A DNA stretch of 64,000 bases from SKUL01 sp964487545 (lineage in GTDB: Bacteria > Bacteroidota > Bacteroidia > Flavobacteriales_D > SKUL01), in assembly GCA_964487545.1 (NCBI GenBank), contig CAZARI010000002.1:67994-131993 (forward strand), written 5' to 3'. Below are positions 34,118 through 42,697 of this stretch, one piece after another (position 1 is the stretch's first letter; each line of letters begins with the position of its first letter). The position numbers were made by a program, and so were the translations under genes. The notes beneath the pieces were generated by a model. It did not search any database and was not told where the DNA came from. It saw only the letters and a program-made list of their open reading frames with translations.

Positions 34118-36124
34118 ATGAACAACATGATGAACGCTAATATTCCCGAAGGTCCGATAGATAAAAAGTGGACAAACCACAAAAACAATATCCGCTTGGT
34201 GAACCCCGCCAACAAAAGGAACATTGATATTATCGTGGTCGGCACCGGACTTGCCGGCGCCTCGGCAGCAGCCTCGCTGGCAGAAATGGGCTACAAGGTA
34301 AAAGCATTCTGTTATCAGGACAGCCCCCGACGTGCTCACTCCATTGCGGCACAAGGGGGAATCAATGCAGCAAAAAACTATCAAAATGACGGAGACAGCA
34401 TTTATCGCCTGTTTTATGATACCGTTAAAGGGGGCGACTACCGGGCGCGTGAAGCCAATGTTCACCGGCTCTCCGAAGTGTCTGGAAATATAATTGACCA
34501 GTGTGTGGCGCAGGGTGTGCCGTTTGCACGCGAGTATGGCGGGTTGCTCGATAATCGGTCTTTTGGCGGAGTTCAGGTCTCCAGAACTTTTTATGCCAAA
34601 GGACAAACGGGGCAGCAATTGCTGCTCGGAGCCTATTCTGCCTTGTCGCGCCAGATTGGAAAAGGTCAGGTGCAGATGTATAATCGCCACGAAATGCTCG
34701 ATTTGGTATTGGTTGGTGGTAAGGCGCGAGGAATTATTGCTCGAAACTTGGTAACCGGCGAAGTGGAGCGGCATTCAGCCCACGCAGTGTTGCTATGTAC
34801 TGGCGGATACGGAAACGTGTTTTTCCTCTCTACCAATGCAATGGGAAGTAATGCCACGGCGGCATGGAAAGCACACAAACGCGGAGCTTATTTTGCAAAT
34901 CCGTGCTTTACACAAATCCACCCCACCTGCATTCCGGTGTCAGGAAACTACCAATCTAAACTGACGCTGATGTCAGAATCACTCCGAAACGATGGCCGAA
35001 TTTGGGTGCCGAAAAACAAAGAAGACGCCGAGGCAATCCGTCAAGGCAAGAAAAGCCCGCTGGATATTCCTGACGAAGCCCGGGATTTTTACCTCGAAAG
35101 AAGATATCCGGCTTTTGGAAACTTGGTGCCACGCGATGTTGCCTCACGGGCGGCAAAAGAACGATGCGATGCCGGCTTTGGGGTAAATGCAACCGGAGAG
35201 GCAGTGTATCTCGACTTTTCATACGCAATCACCCGATATGGAAAAGAGCAAGCCCATGTGCGGGGCTTAAATGCCGATGACCCAGCCGTTGTGCGATCAC
35301 TCGGAAAAGAAGTGGTTGCTAACAAATACGGCAACCTGTTTCAGATGTACGAAAAAATTACCGACGACAATCCGTACGAGGTGCCGATGAAAATATACCC
35401 CGCTGTGCATTATACCATGGGTGGACTTTGGGTGGATTACAACCTGATGACATCCATTCCCGGATGTTATGCGCTGGGTGAGGCTAATTTTAGCGACCAC
35501 GGCGCCAACCGACTCGGTGCTTCTGCGCTGATGCAGGGACTGGCAGATGGTTATTTTGTGATTCCATACACCGTAGGAGATTACCTTGCGGACGACATTC
35601 GAACTGGGCAAATTCCAAACGATTTGCCGGAGTTTATTGCCGCCGAAAAAGAAGTCAAAGACAGACTCAATCAGCTCCTCAACAACAAAGGGACTAAGGC
35701 GGTTGATTACTTCCACAAAAAGCTGGGCCGAATTATGTGGAATAAATGTGGAATGGCCCGAAACGCTACTAAATTACAAGAAGCGATCGTTGAGATTCAG
35801 GAACTGCGAAATGAGTTTTGGCGAGATGTTAGAGTGCCCGGAGCAACCACTGAACTGAATCCCGAACTCGAAAAAGCTGGCCGCGTGGCCGACTATTTAG
35901 AACTCGGCGAACTGATGTGTCGCGACGCGCTAAACCGAGCGGAATCATGTGGAGGTCACTTCCGCGAAGAGTCTCAAACCGAAGATGGAGAAGCATTGCG
36001 CCACGATGCAGAATTTGCCTACGTCGCAGCGTGGAAATCGAATGGAGAGCCCAAAGATGCTGAGATGTTGAAAGAACCACTGGTTTTTGAAAACATCGAA
36101 CTGAAACAAAGAAGCTACAAATAA
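34118..36124 (+). CDS. sdhA: Succinate dehydrogenase/fumarate reductase flavoprotein subunit
   Basis: 668 residues. It catalyses succinate-fumarate interconversion with covalently bound FAD. The FAD-binding GTGLAGASAAASLAEMG is at about 42-58. The covalent-FAD His lies in RRAHSIAAQGGINAAKN. Substrate-site residues appear in FTQIHPTCIP, and the catalytic Arg region is NLVPRDVASRAAKE. Met4 and Met5 are alternative starts. It is 18 nt after sdhC and 7 nt before sdhB. The N-terminal extension before the FAD motif is normal for the Bacteroidota form. Confidence 0.96.
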   Translation: MNNMMNANIPEGPIDKKWTNHKNNIRLVNPANKRNIDIIVVGTGLAGASAAASLAEMGYKVKAFCYQDSPRRAHSIAAQGGINAAKNYQNDGDSIYRLFYDTVKGGDYRAREANVHRLSEVSGNIIDQCVAQGVPFAREYGGLLDNRSFGGVQVSRTFYAKGQTGQQLLLGAYSALSRQIGKGQVQMYNRHEMLDLVLVGGKARGIIARNLVTGEVERHSAHAVLLCTGGYGNVFFLSTNAMGSNATAAWKAHKRGAYFANPCFTQIHPTCIPVSGNYQSKLTLMSESLRNDGRIWVPKNKEDAEAIRQGKKSPLDIPDEARDFYLERRYPAFGNLVPRDVASRAAKERCDAGFGVNATGEAVYLDFSYAITRYGKEQAHVRGLNADDPAVVRSLGKEVVANKYGNLFQMYEKITDDNPYEVPMKIYPAVHYTMGGLWVDYNLMTSIPGCYALGEANFSDHGANRLGASALMQGLADGYFVIPYTVGDYLADDIRTGQIPNDLPEFIAAEKEVKDRLNQLLNNKGTKAVDYFHKKLGRIMWNKCGMARNATKLQEAIVEIQELRNEFWRDVRVPGATTELNPELEKAGRVADYLELGELMCRDALNRAESCGGHFREESQTEDGEALRHDAEFAYVAAWKSNGEPKDAEMLKEPLVFENIELKQRSYK

Positions 36125-36131
36125 GTCTGTT

Positions 36132-36881
36132 ATGGATTTAACACTAAAAGTTTGGAGGCAGAAAAATGCCTCAACCAAAGGCGAAATGAAAACATACGAA
36201 GCCAAAGGGGTTTCGCCCGATCAGTCTTTTCTGGAAATGCTTGATGTATTGAACGATGAGCTGGTAGAAAAGGGAGATGACCCCATTGCCTTTGATCACG
36301 ATTGCCGGGAAGGAATATGCGGAACCTGCAGCCTTTATATCGACGGTCGTCCGCATGGACCCGGACGTGAAATAACGACTTGCCAATTACACATGCGCTC
36401 GTTTAAGGATGGCGATACCATCTATATCGAACCGTGGCGCGCAAAGGCATTTCCAGTCATTAAGGACCTGGTGGTTGATCGTTCAGCGTTTGACAGGATT
36501 GTTCAGGCCGGAGGATTCGTGTCGGTTAACACCAGTGGAAATACCATTGATGCCAATGCCATTCCAGTACCCAAAGCCGACGCCGATAAATCTTTTGATG
36601 CAGCCGCGTGTATTGGATGTGGCGCCTGTGTTGCAGCGTGTAAAAACTCGTCGGCTGTTCTTTTTGTTTCTGCCAAGGTTTCTCAACTTGCCTTGCTGCC
36701 TCAGGGACGCCCGGAGGCGAGGGAGCGTGTATTGAATATGGTGAAGCAGATGGACGACGAAGGGTTTGGAAACTGCTCAAATACGGGCGCTTGCGAAGTG
36801 GAGTGCCCCAAAGGGATTTCACTCGAGAACATTGCCCGCATGAACCGTGAATTTATCGGTGCCAATATTTCTAAGGAGTAG
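36132..36881 (+). CDS. sdhB: Succinate dehydrogenase/fumarate reductase iron-sulfur subunit
   Basis: 249 residues. It passes electrons from FAD to the haem subunit through three clusters. The 2Fe-2S ligands lie in DCREGICGTCSLY and the nearby TTCQLHM. The 4Fe-4S motif is CIGCGACVAACKN, and the 3Fe-4S ligands fall in CSNTGACEVECPKGI. As the Fe-S-dependent product of this operon it ties sdh to the suf system and to the shared palindrome. It is followed by an intrinsic terminator at 36904. Confidence 0.96.
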   Translation: MDLTLKVWRQKNASTKGEMKTYEAKGVSPDQSFLEMLDVLNDELVEKGDDPIAFDHDCREGICGTCSLYIDGRPHGPGREITTCQLHMRSFKDGDTIYIEPWRAKAFPVIKDLVVDRSAFDRIVQAGGFVSVNTSGNTIDANAIPVPKADADKSFDAAACIGCGACVAACKNSSAVLFVSAKVSQLALLPQGRPEARERVLNMVKQMDDEGFGNCSNTGACEVECPKGISLENIARMNREFIGANISKE

Positions 36882-36903
36882 ATTAGCCATTCGGCTTTTT
36901 ATC

Positions 36904-36933
36904 AAAGGTCGGGTGTGATGTCCGACCTTTTTT
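36904..36933 (+). terminator. Intrinsic terminator of sdhCAB
   Basis: Perfect 9-bp stem AAAGGTCGG/CCGACCTTT, 9-nt loop, run of six T (36928-36933). It separates sdh from the aminotransferase gene 17 nt downstream. Confidence 0.88.
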
Positions 36934-36949
36934 CATCTTATCATAGCAC

Positions 36950-38098
36950 ATGATGAAACCAATTTCCAAACTGGACAACACCGGAAACTCTATCTTTTCA
37001 GTAATGTCCGCATTGGCTGGAAAGCACCAGGCCCTGAATTTATCGCAAGGATTTCCCGATTTTCCTGTAGATCCCGAATTGATTGAGCTTGTAAATAAGG
37101 CCATGAAAGACGATCACAATCAATATCCGCCAATGCCGGGAGTTCAAGGATTGCGAGATATCATTGTGCATCAGGCCAACGCACGCTACGGTTGTGCACT
37201 CAACGCCGATTCGGATATCACCATTACCGCTGGGGCCACTCAAGCCATATTTACCGCCATTGTTGCGACCGTTCATCCAGCCGATGAGGTGATCATTTTT
37301 ACCCCTGCCTACGATTGTTATCGGCCGGCAATTGAACTTTGCGGGGCGAAAACGATAACCGTTCCGCTGGTGGCTCCGGATTTTTCTCCCGACTGGCAAA
37401 AATTGCAGGACGCCATTTCGCCCAAAACCAGAATGATCATTGTCAACACGCCGCACAACCCCAGCGGCACTTTATTTACACGCGATCATTGGAACCAACT
37501 GGCTGAAATGATTCGCGAAACGGATATTTTAATTCTGAGCGACGAGGTATACGAACACATCGTTTTTGACGGAAATAGACATTGTAGCGTACTGGCGGTT
37601 GAAGACCTGCGCGACCGTTGCTTTGTAGTGGCCTCGTTTGGAAAAACTTTTCACGTCACCGGATGGAAGATGGGATATTGCCTGGCTTCACCCAACCTGA
37701 TGCAGGAGTTCAAGAAATGTCATCAATACATCGTTTTTACCAGTCACTCACCAACGCAGCATGCATTGGCAGAATACATGGAAAACACAGAAAGAATGGA
37801 TCAGTTGGGGGCGTTTTATCAGCACAAGCGCGATGTCTTTTTGAAAAGTATTACGGGCTCAAAGTTCACCTTTTCACCCGCTGGCGGCACCTATTTCCAG
37901 TTGTTGAATTATCGCGAAATCTCAGATGAGCACGACGTTGATTTTGCACAAAGGCTGACCAAAGAAAATGGCATCTCGTCAATTCCCATTTCTGTGTTTA
38001 ATGAAGACGGCCGAAACGAATATTATCTGCGGTTTTGTTTTGCCAAAAATGACGAGACCCTGACCAAAGCTGGTGACATTTTAAAGCAAATAAGCTGA
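36950..38098 (+). CDS. PLP-dependent aminotransferase, methionine/glutamine transaminase type
   Basis: 382 residues, class I aminotransferase fold close to YbdL and kynurenine aminotransferase/glutamine transaminase K. Visible features: LNLSQGFPDFPVD near the N-terminus, GATQAIFTAI, NTPHNPSGT, SDEVYEHIVFD, and PLP-binding Lys232 in ASFGKTFHVTGWKMGY. Such enzymes convert 2-keto-4-methylthiobutyrate to methionine, often with glutamine as amino donor. The next gene (TGATG overlap) encodes an omega-amidase that removes the resulting 2-ketoglutaramate, which supports the glutamine-linked role. Substrate remains inferred. Confidence 0.9.
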   Translation: MMKPISKLDNTGNSIFSVMSALAGKHQALNLSQGFPDFPVDPELIELVNKAMKDDHNQYPPMPGVQGLRDIIVHQANARYGCALNADSDITITAGATQAIFTAIVATVHPADEVIIFTPAYDCYRPAIELCGAKTITVPLVAPDFSPDWQKLQDAISPKTRMIIVNTPHNPSGTLFTRDHWNQLAEMIRETDILILSDEVYEHIVFDGNRHCSVLAVEDLRDRCFVVASFGKTFHVTGWKMGYCLASPNLMQEFKKCHQYIVFTSHSPTQHALAEYMENTERMDQLGAFYQHKRDVFLKSITGSKFTFSPAGGTYFQLLNYREISDEHDVDFAQRLTKENGISSIPISVFNEDGRNEYYLRFCFAKNDETLTKAGDILKQIS

Positions 38099-38877
38099 TG
38101 AAACAGGAACTGAAAGTGGTGGGAATTCAGTCCACGCTGCACTGGCACGACCCGCTGGCCAATCATCGGCTGTTTTCCGAGTGGCTGGAAAAAGCTCCTG
38201 TGGCCGATTTGTACATACTACCCGAAATGTTTTCTACCGGTTTTTCGATGGAGGCGGCCAAAATAGCCGAACCCATGAACGGCTCTACGCATGCTTGGAT
38301 GCAAAAGGAGGCGGAAAAACGGAACGCGGTGATTTGCGGCAGCATGGTGATTGAAGAAAACAACCGATATGTCAACCGAATGATGTGGGTTACTCCCGAT
38401 AAACAAACCAGCTGGTACGACAAGCGACATTGTTTCACCATGGCTGGCGAGCATCATCATTTCAGCCCCGGCGATCGGCGGGTAATTGTCAACCTCAAAG
38501 GGTGGCGTATTTTGCTGCAGATATGTTACGATCTGCGTTTTCCGGTGTGGAGCCGAAATTCCGGAGATTATGACGCGGCGCTTTACGTATCCTGCTGGCC
38601 TGCTCCGCGAACCACTGCCTGGAGCAAACTGCTGCAAGCTCGCGCCATCGAAAATCAGAGTTATGTAGTAGGGGTCAACCGTGTGGGGCCCGACGGACAG
38701 GGCTTAATTTACGAAGGGGCCTCTGCTATCATCGATGCAAAAGGAGAGGTGATTTCTTCTCTGGAGAATGGCGAAGAAGGCTTTGTTCAGGCAAAACTCA
38801 ATGCCAAAGAGCTGGAAATGTTCCGAAAGAAATTTCCTGTTCTCAACGACCGCGACAACTTTGAAATAAAGGTCTAA
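38098..38877 (+). CDS. Omega-amidase of the nitrilase family (YafV-like)
   Basis: 259 residues. Nitrilase-fold hydrolase with the Glu-Lys-Cys triad: Glu43 in ILPEMFSTGF, Lys109 in WYDKRHCF, Cys143 in LQICYDLRFPVW. The PEMFSTGFSM and ICYDLRFPVWSRN wording is that of YafV/Nit2 omega-amidases, which hydrolyse 2-ketoglutaramate and 2-ketosuccinamate to the keto acid and ammonia. It starts within the aminotransferase stop codon. The two enzymes together drive glutamine transamination forward, typical of methionine salvage. Confidence 0.92.
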   Translation: MKQELKVVGIQSTLHWHDPLANHRLFSEWLEKAPVADLYILPEMFSTGFSMEAAKIAEPMNGSTHAWMQKEAEKRNAVICGSMVIEENNRYVNRMMWVTPDKQTSWYDKRHCFTMAGEHHHFSPGDRRVIVNLKGWRILLQICYDLRFPVWSRNSGDYDAALYVSCWPAPRTTAWSKLLQARAIENQSYVVGVNRVGPDGQGLIYEGASAIIDAKGEVISSLENGEEGFVQAKLNAKELEMFRKKFPVLNDRDNFEIKV

Positions 38878-40484
38878 TCTCCGGTTAGATCCCAAGTCAA
38901 TTCCATGTCCCAGTTGGAGCGAATTTGTATGCTGTTGGTGTAAACAACCACAGGTTCAGGTTGTCGGCTTTCTGCCACACTGCCGGTGTCCCATTTGCCG
39001 TTACCGTTCAGATCGTATATTACCCGCATTGAATAAGTGGCGGGGTCCATTCGATTAAAGGTAATTACCCCCGATGTTTTCGGCTGAACCTCCTTAATCA
39101 CTTCCCCGCGATCGCTGAGCAGTTGCAGAATGATATTCTGTCGCTCATCATATCTCAGATCGAATTGCAGGTTGCCAAAATAGCGTTCCTCGCGCATCCG
39201 AACCGACTTTTTGAGCGTGTCGTTGGTCATCTCGAAAACATCAAAAAAAGTACTGTCAGGAATAATCACTTCATATGTTTCGCCGGGTTCCCAAGGGTGG
39301 TGAAGTTCAAATTTTCGAATCGATGTGCTGCTCCAATTAAAGTCAACTTCAACCGAATCGCGGAACAGCGAAATGCGCGATGTGTCAACGAGGGTTGCCG
39401 GGTGGTTCAACTCAAATCGCATGGGGCGGTATGGATTGAAATTAAATAGCAGGTTGTCATTGATGGTTAACTGCGGATCTGCATCGTTTCTGCGCTTAAT
39501 TAAATTCCACCGAAGGGTGTCTTGAAAACCCGATTGATCTGAGACCAGTACCCGAATATTTTCCAGTTCGGGAAAACTTTTCCTGTTGGGAAACCAAGCC
39601 GTAACCGTGTCACCCACTGTGCCCTGTTCGAAGATAATGTTGTATTCATCATCCAGCGGACGCAATTGCACGCTGTCTGCCGGCCGATGGAAGTACAGTT
39701 GAAGTTGGCCGTAGTGCATCTCTTTGCGCTCGTCAATATATTGCGTGGTATCTTCTTCGTGAAACAAATACAGTTGTTGCTGAATGTTGGTGGTGTCGGG
39801 TGGCCCCGGAATAATCTCTGAATCGATAAACCCAATCATTTCTGCCGGCGCATTGTATTGATAATTGCTGTTTTCGTCGCCGATCGCATACAGATGATAC
39901 GTGCCAGGACGGATGAAATTAATTTCAAACTCGCCGTTTTTACTGGTCTTAGTGAAGTAGTCTGGACGTCCTTTTGTCAGCGTGGTGTCAGTGAAATTGC
40001 TGTAAAGCACCACGAGCACGTCGTTTGCTGGCGTTTGATCAAAAGCATCGATGGCCAGTCCGCGCACCTGCAGCGAATCCAAATAACTTCCGGTAGAGAA
40101 TACATATTGCAGCCCGCTCAACTTATTGCCTTCGGTGAGGTCTACCACGGCGTCGCCGAAGTTGATGACATAGGTGGTTTCATCCTGAAGCGGACTATTG
40201 AGATCGATGAAGAGCCTTTTGCCTTTCATCCGGAACGAAGGCCGCTTTTCCATAGCTGGATTGATGACCAATTGCGTGCCGATGTTTCGGAGCTGGATGA
40301 ATTCGTCAAACTCCAAAATGATTCGCGTAGCGGTAAAATCCGTACTAAAATTTTCCGGGGTAGATTTCAACAATACCGGTGGTTCAACATCTCGATCGCC
40401 TCCCGTTGGCGGTTTCATTTGTGCACAAGCGGTCATCAATAGGGCCACAGTAATAAAGCTTACAAACAACTTAAAATACTTCAT
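38874..40484 (-). CDS. Ig-like domain lipoprotein of Bacteroidota
   Basis: 536 residues. Lipoprotein signal with lipobox MTAC (Cys20). Residues ~30-135 are a bacterial Ig-like (SbsA/Ig_5) domain: PPVLLKSTPENFSTDFTATRI, then FVINPAMEKRPSF-like strands and TYVINFGDAVVDL. A carboxypeptidase-regulatory-type beta module follows (FEINFIRPGTYHLYAIGDEN, about 195-215). The C-terminal part ends with YDLNGNGKWDTGS, a calcium-loop-like turn. Probably an outer-membrane-linked periplasmic or surface protein; function unknown. Its start overlaps the methionine-sulfoxide reductase stop by one base. Its stop overlaps the convergent omega-amidase by 4 nt. Confidence 0.85.
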   Translation of the reverse strand: MKYFKLFVSFITVALLMTACAQMKPPTGGDRDVEPPVLLKSTPENFSTDFTATRIILEFDEFIQLRNIGTQLVINPAMEKRPSFRMKGKRLFIDLNSPLQDETTYVINFGDAVVDLTEGNKLSGLQYVFSTGSYLDSLQVRGLAIDAFDQTPANDVLVVLYSNFTDTTLTKGRPDYFTKTSKNGEFEINFIRPGTYHLYAIGDENSNYQYNAPAEMIGFIDSEIIPGPPDTTNIQQQLYLFHEEDTTQYIDERKEMHYGQLQLYFHRPADSVQLRPLDDEYNIIFEQGTVGDTVTAWFPNRKSFPELENIRVLVSDQSGFQDTLRWNLIKRRNDADPQLTINDNLLFNFNPYRPMRFELNHPATLVDTSRISLFRDSVEVDFNWSSTSIRKFELHHPWEPGETYEVIIPDSTFFDVFEMTNDTLKKSVRMREERYFGNLQFDLRYDERQNIILQLLSDRGEVIKEVQPKTSGVITFNRMDPATYSMRVIYDLNGNGKWDTGSVAESRQPEPVVVYTNSIQIRSNWDMELTWDLTGD

Positions 40485-40969
40485 TAAAGCAGGGTTGTGA
40501 TGTAAGTGGCCAGTTTTTCGAGATATTGTCGGTCTGTTTCGTCAAAAGTATTTCGCTCGGTGTGGTCGACATCGAGGACCATAGCAACCTCGCCTGCTTT
40601 ATCAAAAACAGGGACAACAATTTCGGAAGCCGAATGCGGGTCGCAGGCAATGTGTCCGGGAAAATCGTGCACGTCGGGCACCAGTTGGGTTTCTGCCTGC
40701 TTCCAGCAATGGCCGCAAACCCCTTTTCCGTAGCCGATGCGCACGCAGGCCGGAGTACCCTGAAAAGGCCCCACAACCAGTTCATCACCCCAAACAAGAT
40801 AGAAGCCAATCCAGTAATAACCGAGCTGTTGCCGAAGCACAGCCGTGATATTGGCCAGATTGGCAATCAGATCGGATTCTTCGGATGTGATGCCTTCAAT
40901 TTGTTGCAGACTGTGCTGATACCGCTGGATTTTATTCAAAACATCATTTTGCGTCAAAGATAACCACAT
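40484..40969 (-). CDS. msrC: Free methionine-(R)-sulfoxide reductase (GAF domain)
   Basis: 161 residues from ATG 40969. The frame continues to a GTG at 40999 inside comF, less likely. A single GAF domain reduces free methionine-R-sulfoxide with thiols from thioredoxin. The family signature is complete: VGPFQGTPACVRIGYGKGVC, then VPDVHDFPGHIACD and SEIVVPVF. The three redox cysteines sit in TPACVR, GVCG and IACD. GKGVCGHCW carries one extra Cys. It lies between comF and the Ig-like lipoprotein in one transcript; the combination has no obvious logic. Confidence 0.93.
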   Translation of the reverse strand: MWLSLTQNDVLNKIQRYQHSLQQIEGITSEESDLIANLANITAVLRQQLGYYWIGFYLVWGDELVVGPFQGTPACVRIGYGKGVCGHCWKQAETQLVPDVHDFPGHIACDPHSASEIVVPVFDKAGEVAMVLDVDHTERNTFDETDRQYLEKLATYITTLL

Positions 40970-40976
40970 CACGCGT

Positions 40977-41672
40977 TTATTCGGCGCAGGCCGCAACACA
41001 AATGCTTACATCGATTTTTGCCGACTGCACCGTGTCGATACAGCTCGCGAGCGTAGAGCCGGTCGTCACCACATCATCTACCAGCAGCACGTGTTGGCAG
41101 GGCGAATCAAATGCTTTGAGTTCAAAAACACCCTTAACGTTTTTGTAGCGATCAAATCTCGATTTTTTGGTTTGCGTAGCCGTGTTGATGTTACGCGCTA
41201 ACGTGGTGATGTCGAGTGGTATTCCGGCCGATTCAGCAATGCCCTTTGCAATCGCCTCACTTTGATTGAACCCCCTAAGTTTGAGCTTTTTTGGGTGGAG
41301 CGGAACAGGAATAACGCGGTCTATTTGCGCAAATCGCTCGCTGTGTTTTATTCGGTTGCCAAGCATGTGTCCCAGTATCACCCCTACCTCATAACCTCCA
41401 TGATATTTGAGCTGGTGCATTAGCCGTTGCACGCGATTGCCTTTGTTAAAGTAGAACAGTGCTGTGCCTGCTTTAAGATTGGTTTTGCCCCAGAACAATT
41501 TCTCTACCGGATTGTTGGCATACTTATGAAAATCGGTAAAGGGCAGGGCCGAAAGACAATAGGTACAAATCATCGATTCACCATGAACCATGGCCTCTCC
41601 ACAGGCTGGACAGCAATTCGGGAACAATATCGAAAGCAATTCACTAAACACGGTTGAAAGTTGGTTAAACAC
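40977..41672 (-). CDS. comF: ComF family phosphoribosyltransferase-like protein
   Basis: 231 residues. N-terminal four-Cys zinc ribbon (NCCPACGEAM and ICTYCLSAL, about 19-40). The C-terminal type I phosphoribosyltransferase fold has the PRPP loop VLLVDDVVTTGSTLASC (about 195-211) and the VIPVPLHPKKLKLRGFNQSE segment. In competent bacteria ComF assists DNA uptake and interacts with replication-restart and recombination factors. In Bacteroidota its role is undefined. First gene of a three-gene minus-strand transcript. Confidence 0.93.
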   Translation of the reverse strand: MFNQLSTVFSELLSILFPNCCPACGEAMVHGESMICTYCLSALPFTDFHKYANNPVEKLFWGKTNLKAGTALFYFNKGNRVQRLMHQLKYHGGYEVGVILGHMLGNRIKHSERFAQIDRVIPVPLHPKKLKLRGFNQSEAIAKGIAESAGIPLDITTLARNINTATQTKKSRFDRYKNVKGVFELKAFDSPCQHVLLVDDVVTTGSTLASCIDTVQSAKIDVSICVAACAE

Positions 41673-41740
41673 TGCCAGCAGGTAGTGATAAATTGATGTT
41701 AATTTAGCAATTTCGCAGTTAAATCTTGTAATTTAGAAAT

Positions 41741-42697
41741 ATGAGCACAACGCCACCCAAGCCGCCAATACCGTCAAATGAGTCATCTGGAAAGGCAGAC
41801 AAGGATAACAGCAACAATCGTTTGCTGATTATTTTGATCGTTGTTCTGGCAGTGGTTAGCATTGTGCTGGGCTATTTTTTATTGACCAAAACCCAGGAGG
41901 TAGATGTTCAGTCTACTGAGATTCTGGAGCTGGAAAATGAATCGCTCACCTTGCGGAATGATCTTCAGGAAATGCTCATTCAGTATGATACAGTGACGGT
42001 CAACAATGAACAAATGCAGGTTGAAATAGCAGCACAGCAGGAGCAAATTCGCGAGTTGCTTAAGCAAGCGGATAAGCATAAGGACGACGCGTGGATTATC
42101 CACAAGTTGAAAAAGGAAGCCAGTACCCTGCGCACCGTTATGAAAGGCTACTTGGTTACCATCGACTCGCTCAACACCTTAAACATTAGTCTGCGTCTGG
42201 ATCGCGACAGCCTGAATCAAGCGCTTTCATCCGTTACACAAGCCAAGAGTCAGCTCGAAACCAGAACTTCAGACCTCGAAGGCGTTATTGCTAAAGGCTC
42301 GGTGCTTCCTACGCGCGATCTGGTGGCAGAAGCCATCCGTATTCGAGGAAGTGGAAAACAGTCTTCAACCAATCGGGCATCCCGGGCCGAAATGATTAAA
42401 GTTTGTGGGGTGATTGGTGAGAATATAATCACCAAACGCGGAAAGAAAACCCTTTATCTGCGATTAATTAGTCCGGAGGCGATGGTGCTGGAAGGCTCCA
42501 CCGGCGAGCCGCAAACCTTCAGATTTGATGGCGTATCGGGGGTTTATAGCGTGAAGCGCGAAATCGATTACAATAACGAAGATCAGGATGTTTGCATATA
42601 CTACACCGTGAACAGTGAGCTTCCCACCGGTCAGTACATTGCCGAGGTATACGAGTCCGAAACCCTTATCGGAACCGCTACTTTTGATTTGCGCTAA
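41741..42697 (+). CDS. Membrane-anchored coiled-coil protein, uncharacterised
   Basis: 318 residues. Pro/Ser-rich cytoplasmic N-terminus, one membrane helix (about 28-48: LLIILIVVLAVVSIVLGYFLL), a long coiled coil (about 58-190) and a C-terminal beta domain (about 215-318) containing MIKVCGVIGENIITKRGKKTLYLRLISPEAMVL. This architecture recurs across Bacteroidota without a known function; the arrangement suggests a periplasmic or envelope-spanning tether. It is expressed alone, between divergent comF and the convergent giant outer-membrane protein (adjacent stops, no gap). Confidence 0.82.
   Translation: MSTTPPKPPIPSNESSGKADKDNSNNRLLIILIVVLAVVSIVLGYFLLTKTQEVDVQSTEILELENESLTLRNDLQEMLIQYDTVTVNNEQMQVEIAAQQEQIRELLKQADKHKDDAWIIHKLKKEASTLRTVMKGYLVTIDSLNTLNISLRLDRDSLNQALSSVTQAKSQLETRTSDLEGVIAKGSVLPTRDLVAEAIRIRGSGKQSSTNRASRAEMIKVCGVIGENIITKRGKKTLYLRLISPEAMVLEGSTGEPQTFRFDGVSGVYSVKREIDYNNEDQDVCIYYTVNSELPTGQYIAEVYESETLIGTATFDLR

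Noticed and set aside
33953..34774. 273-residue antisense frame opposite sdhC/sdhA
   Set aside because: Shadow of strongly coding sdh genes; no family resemblance.
38874..38892. TCTAA-N7-TTAGA inverted repeat near the end of the omega-amidase gene
   Set aside because: Half-sites are in the reverse order to the suf/sdh palindrome and lie in coding sequence at convergent gene ends.
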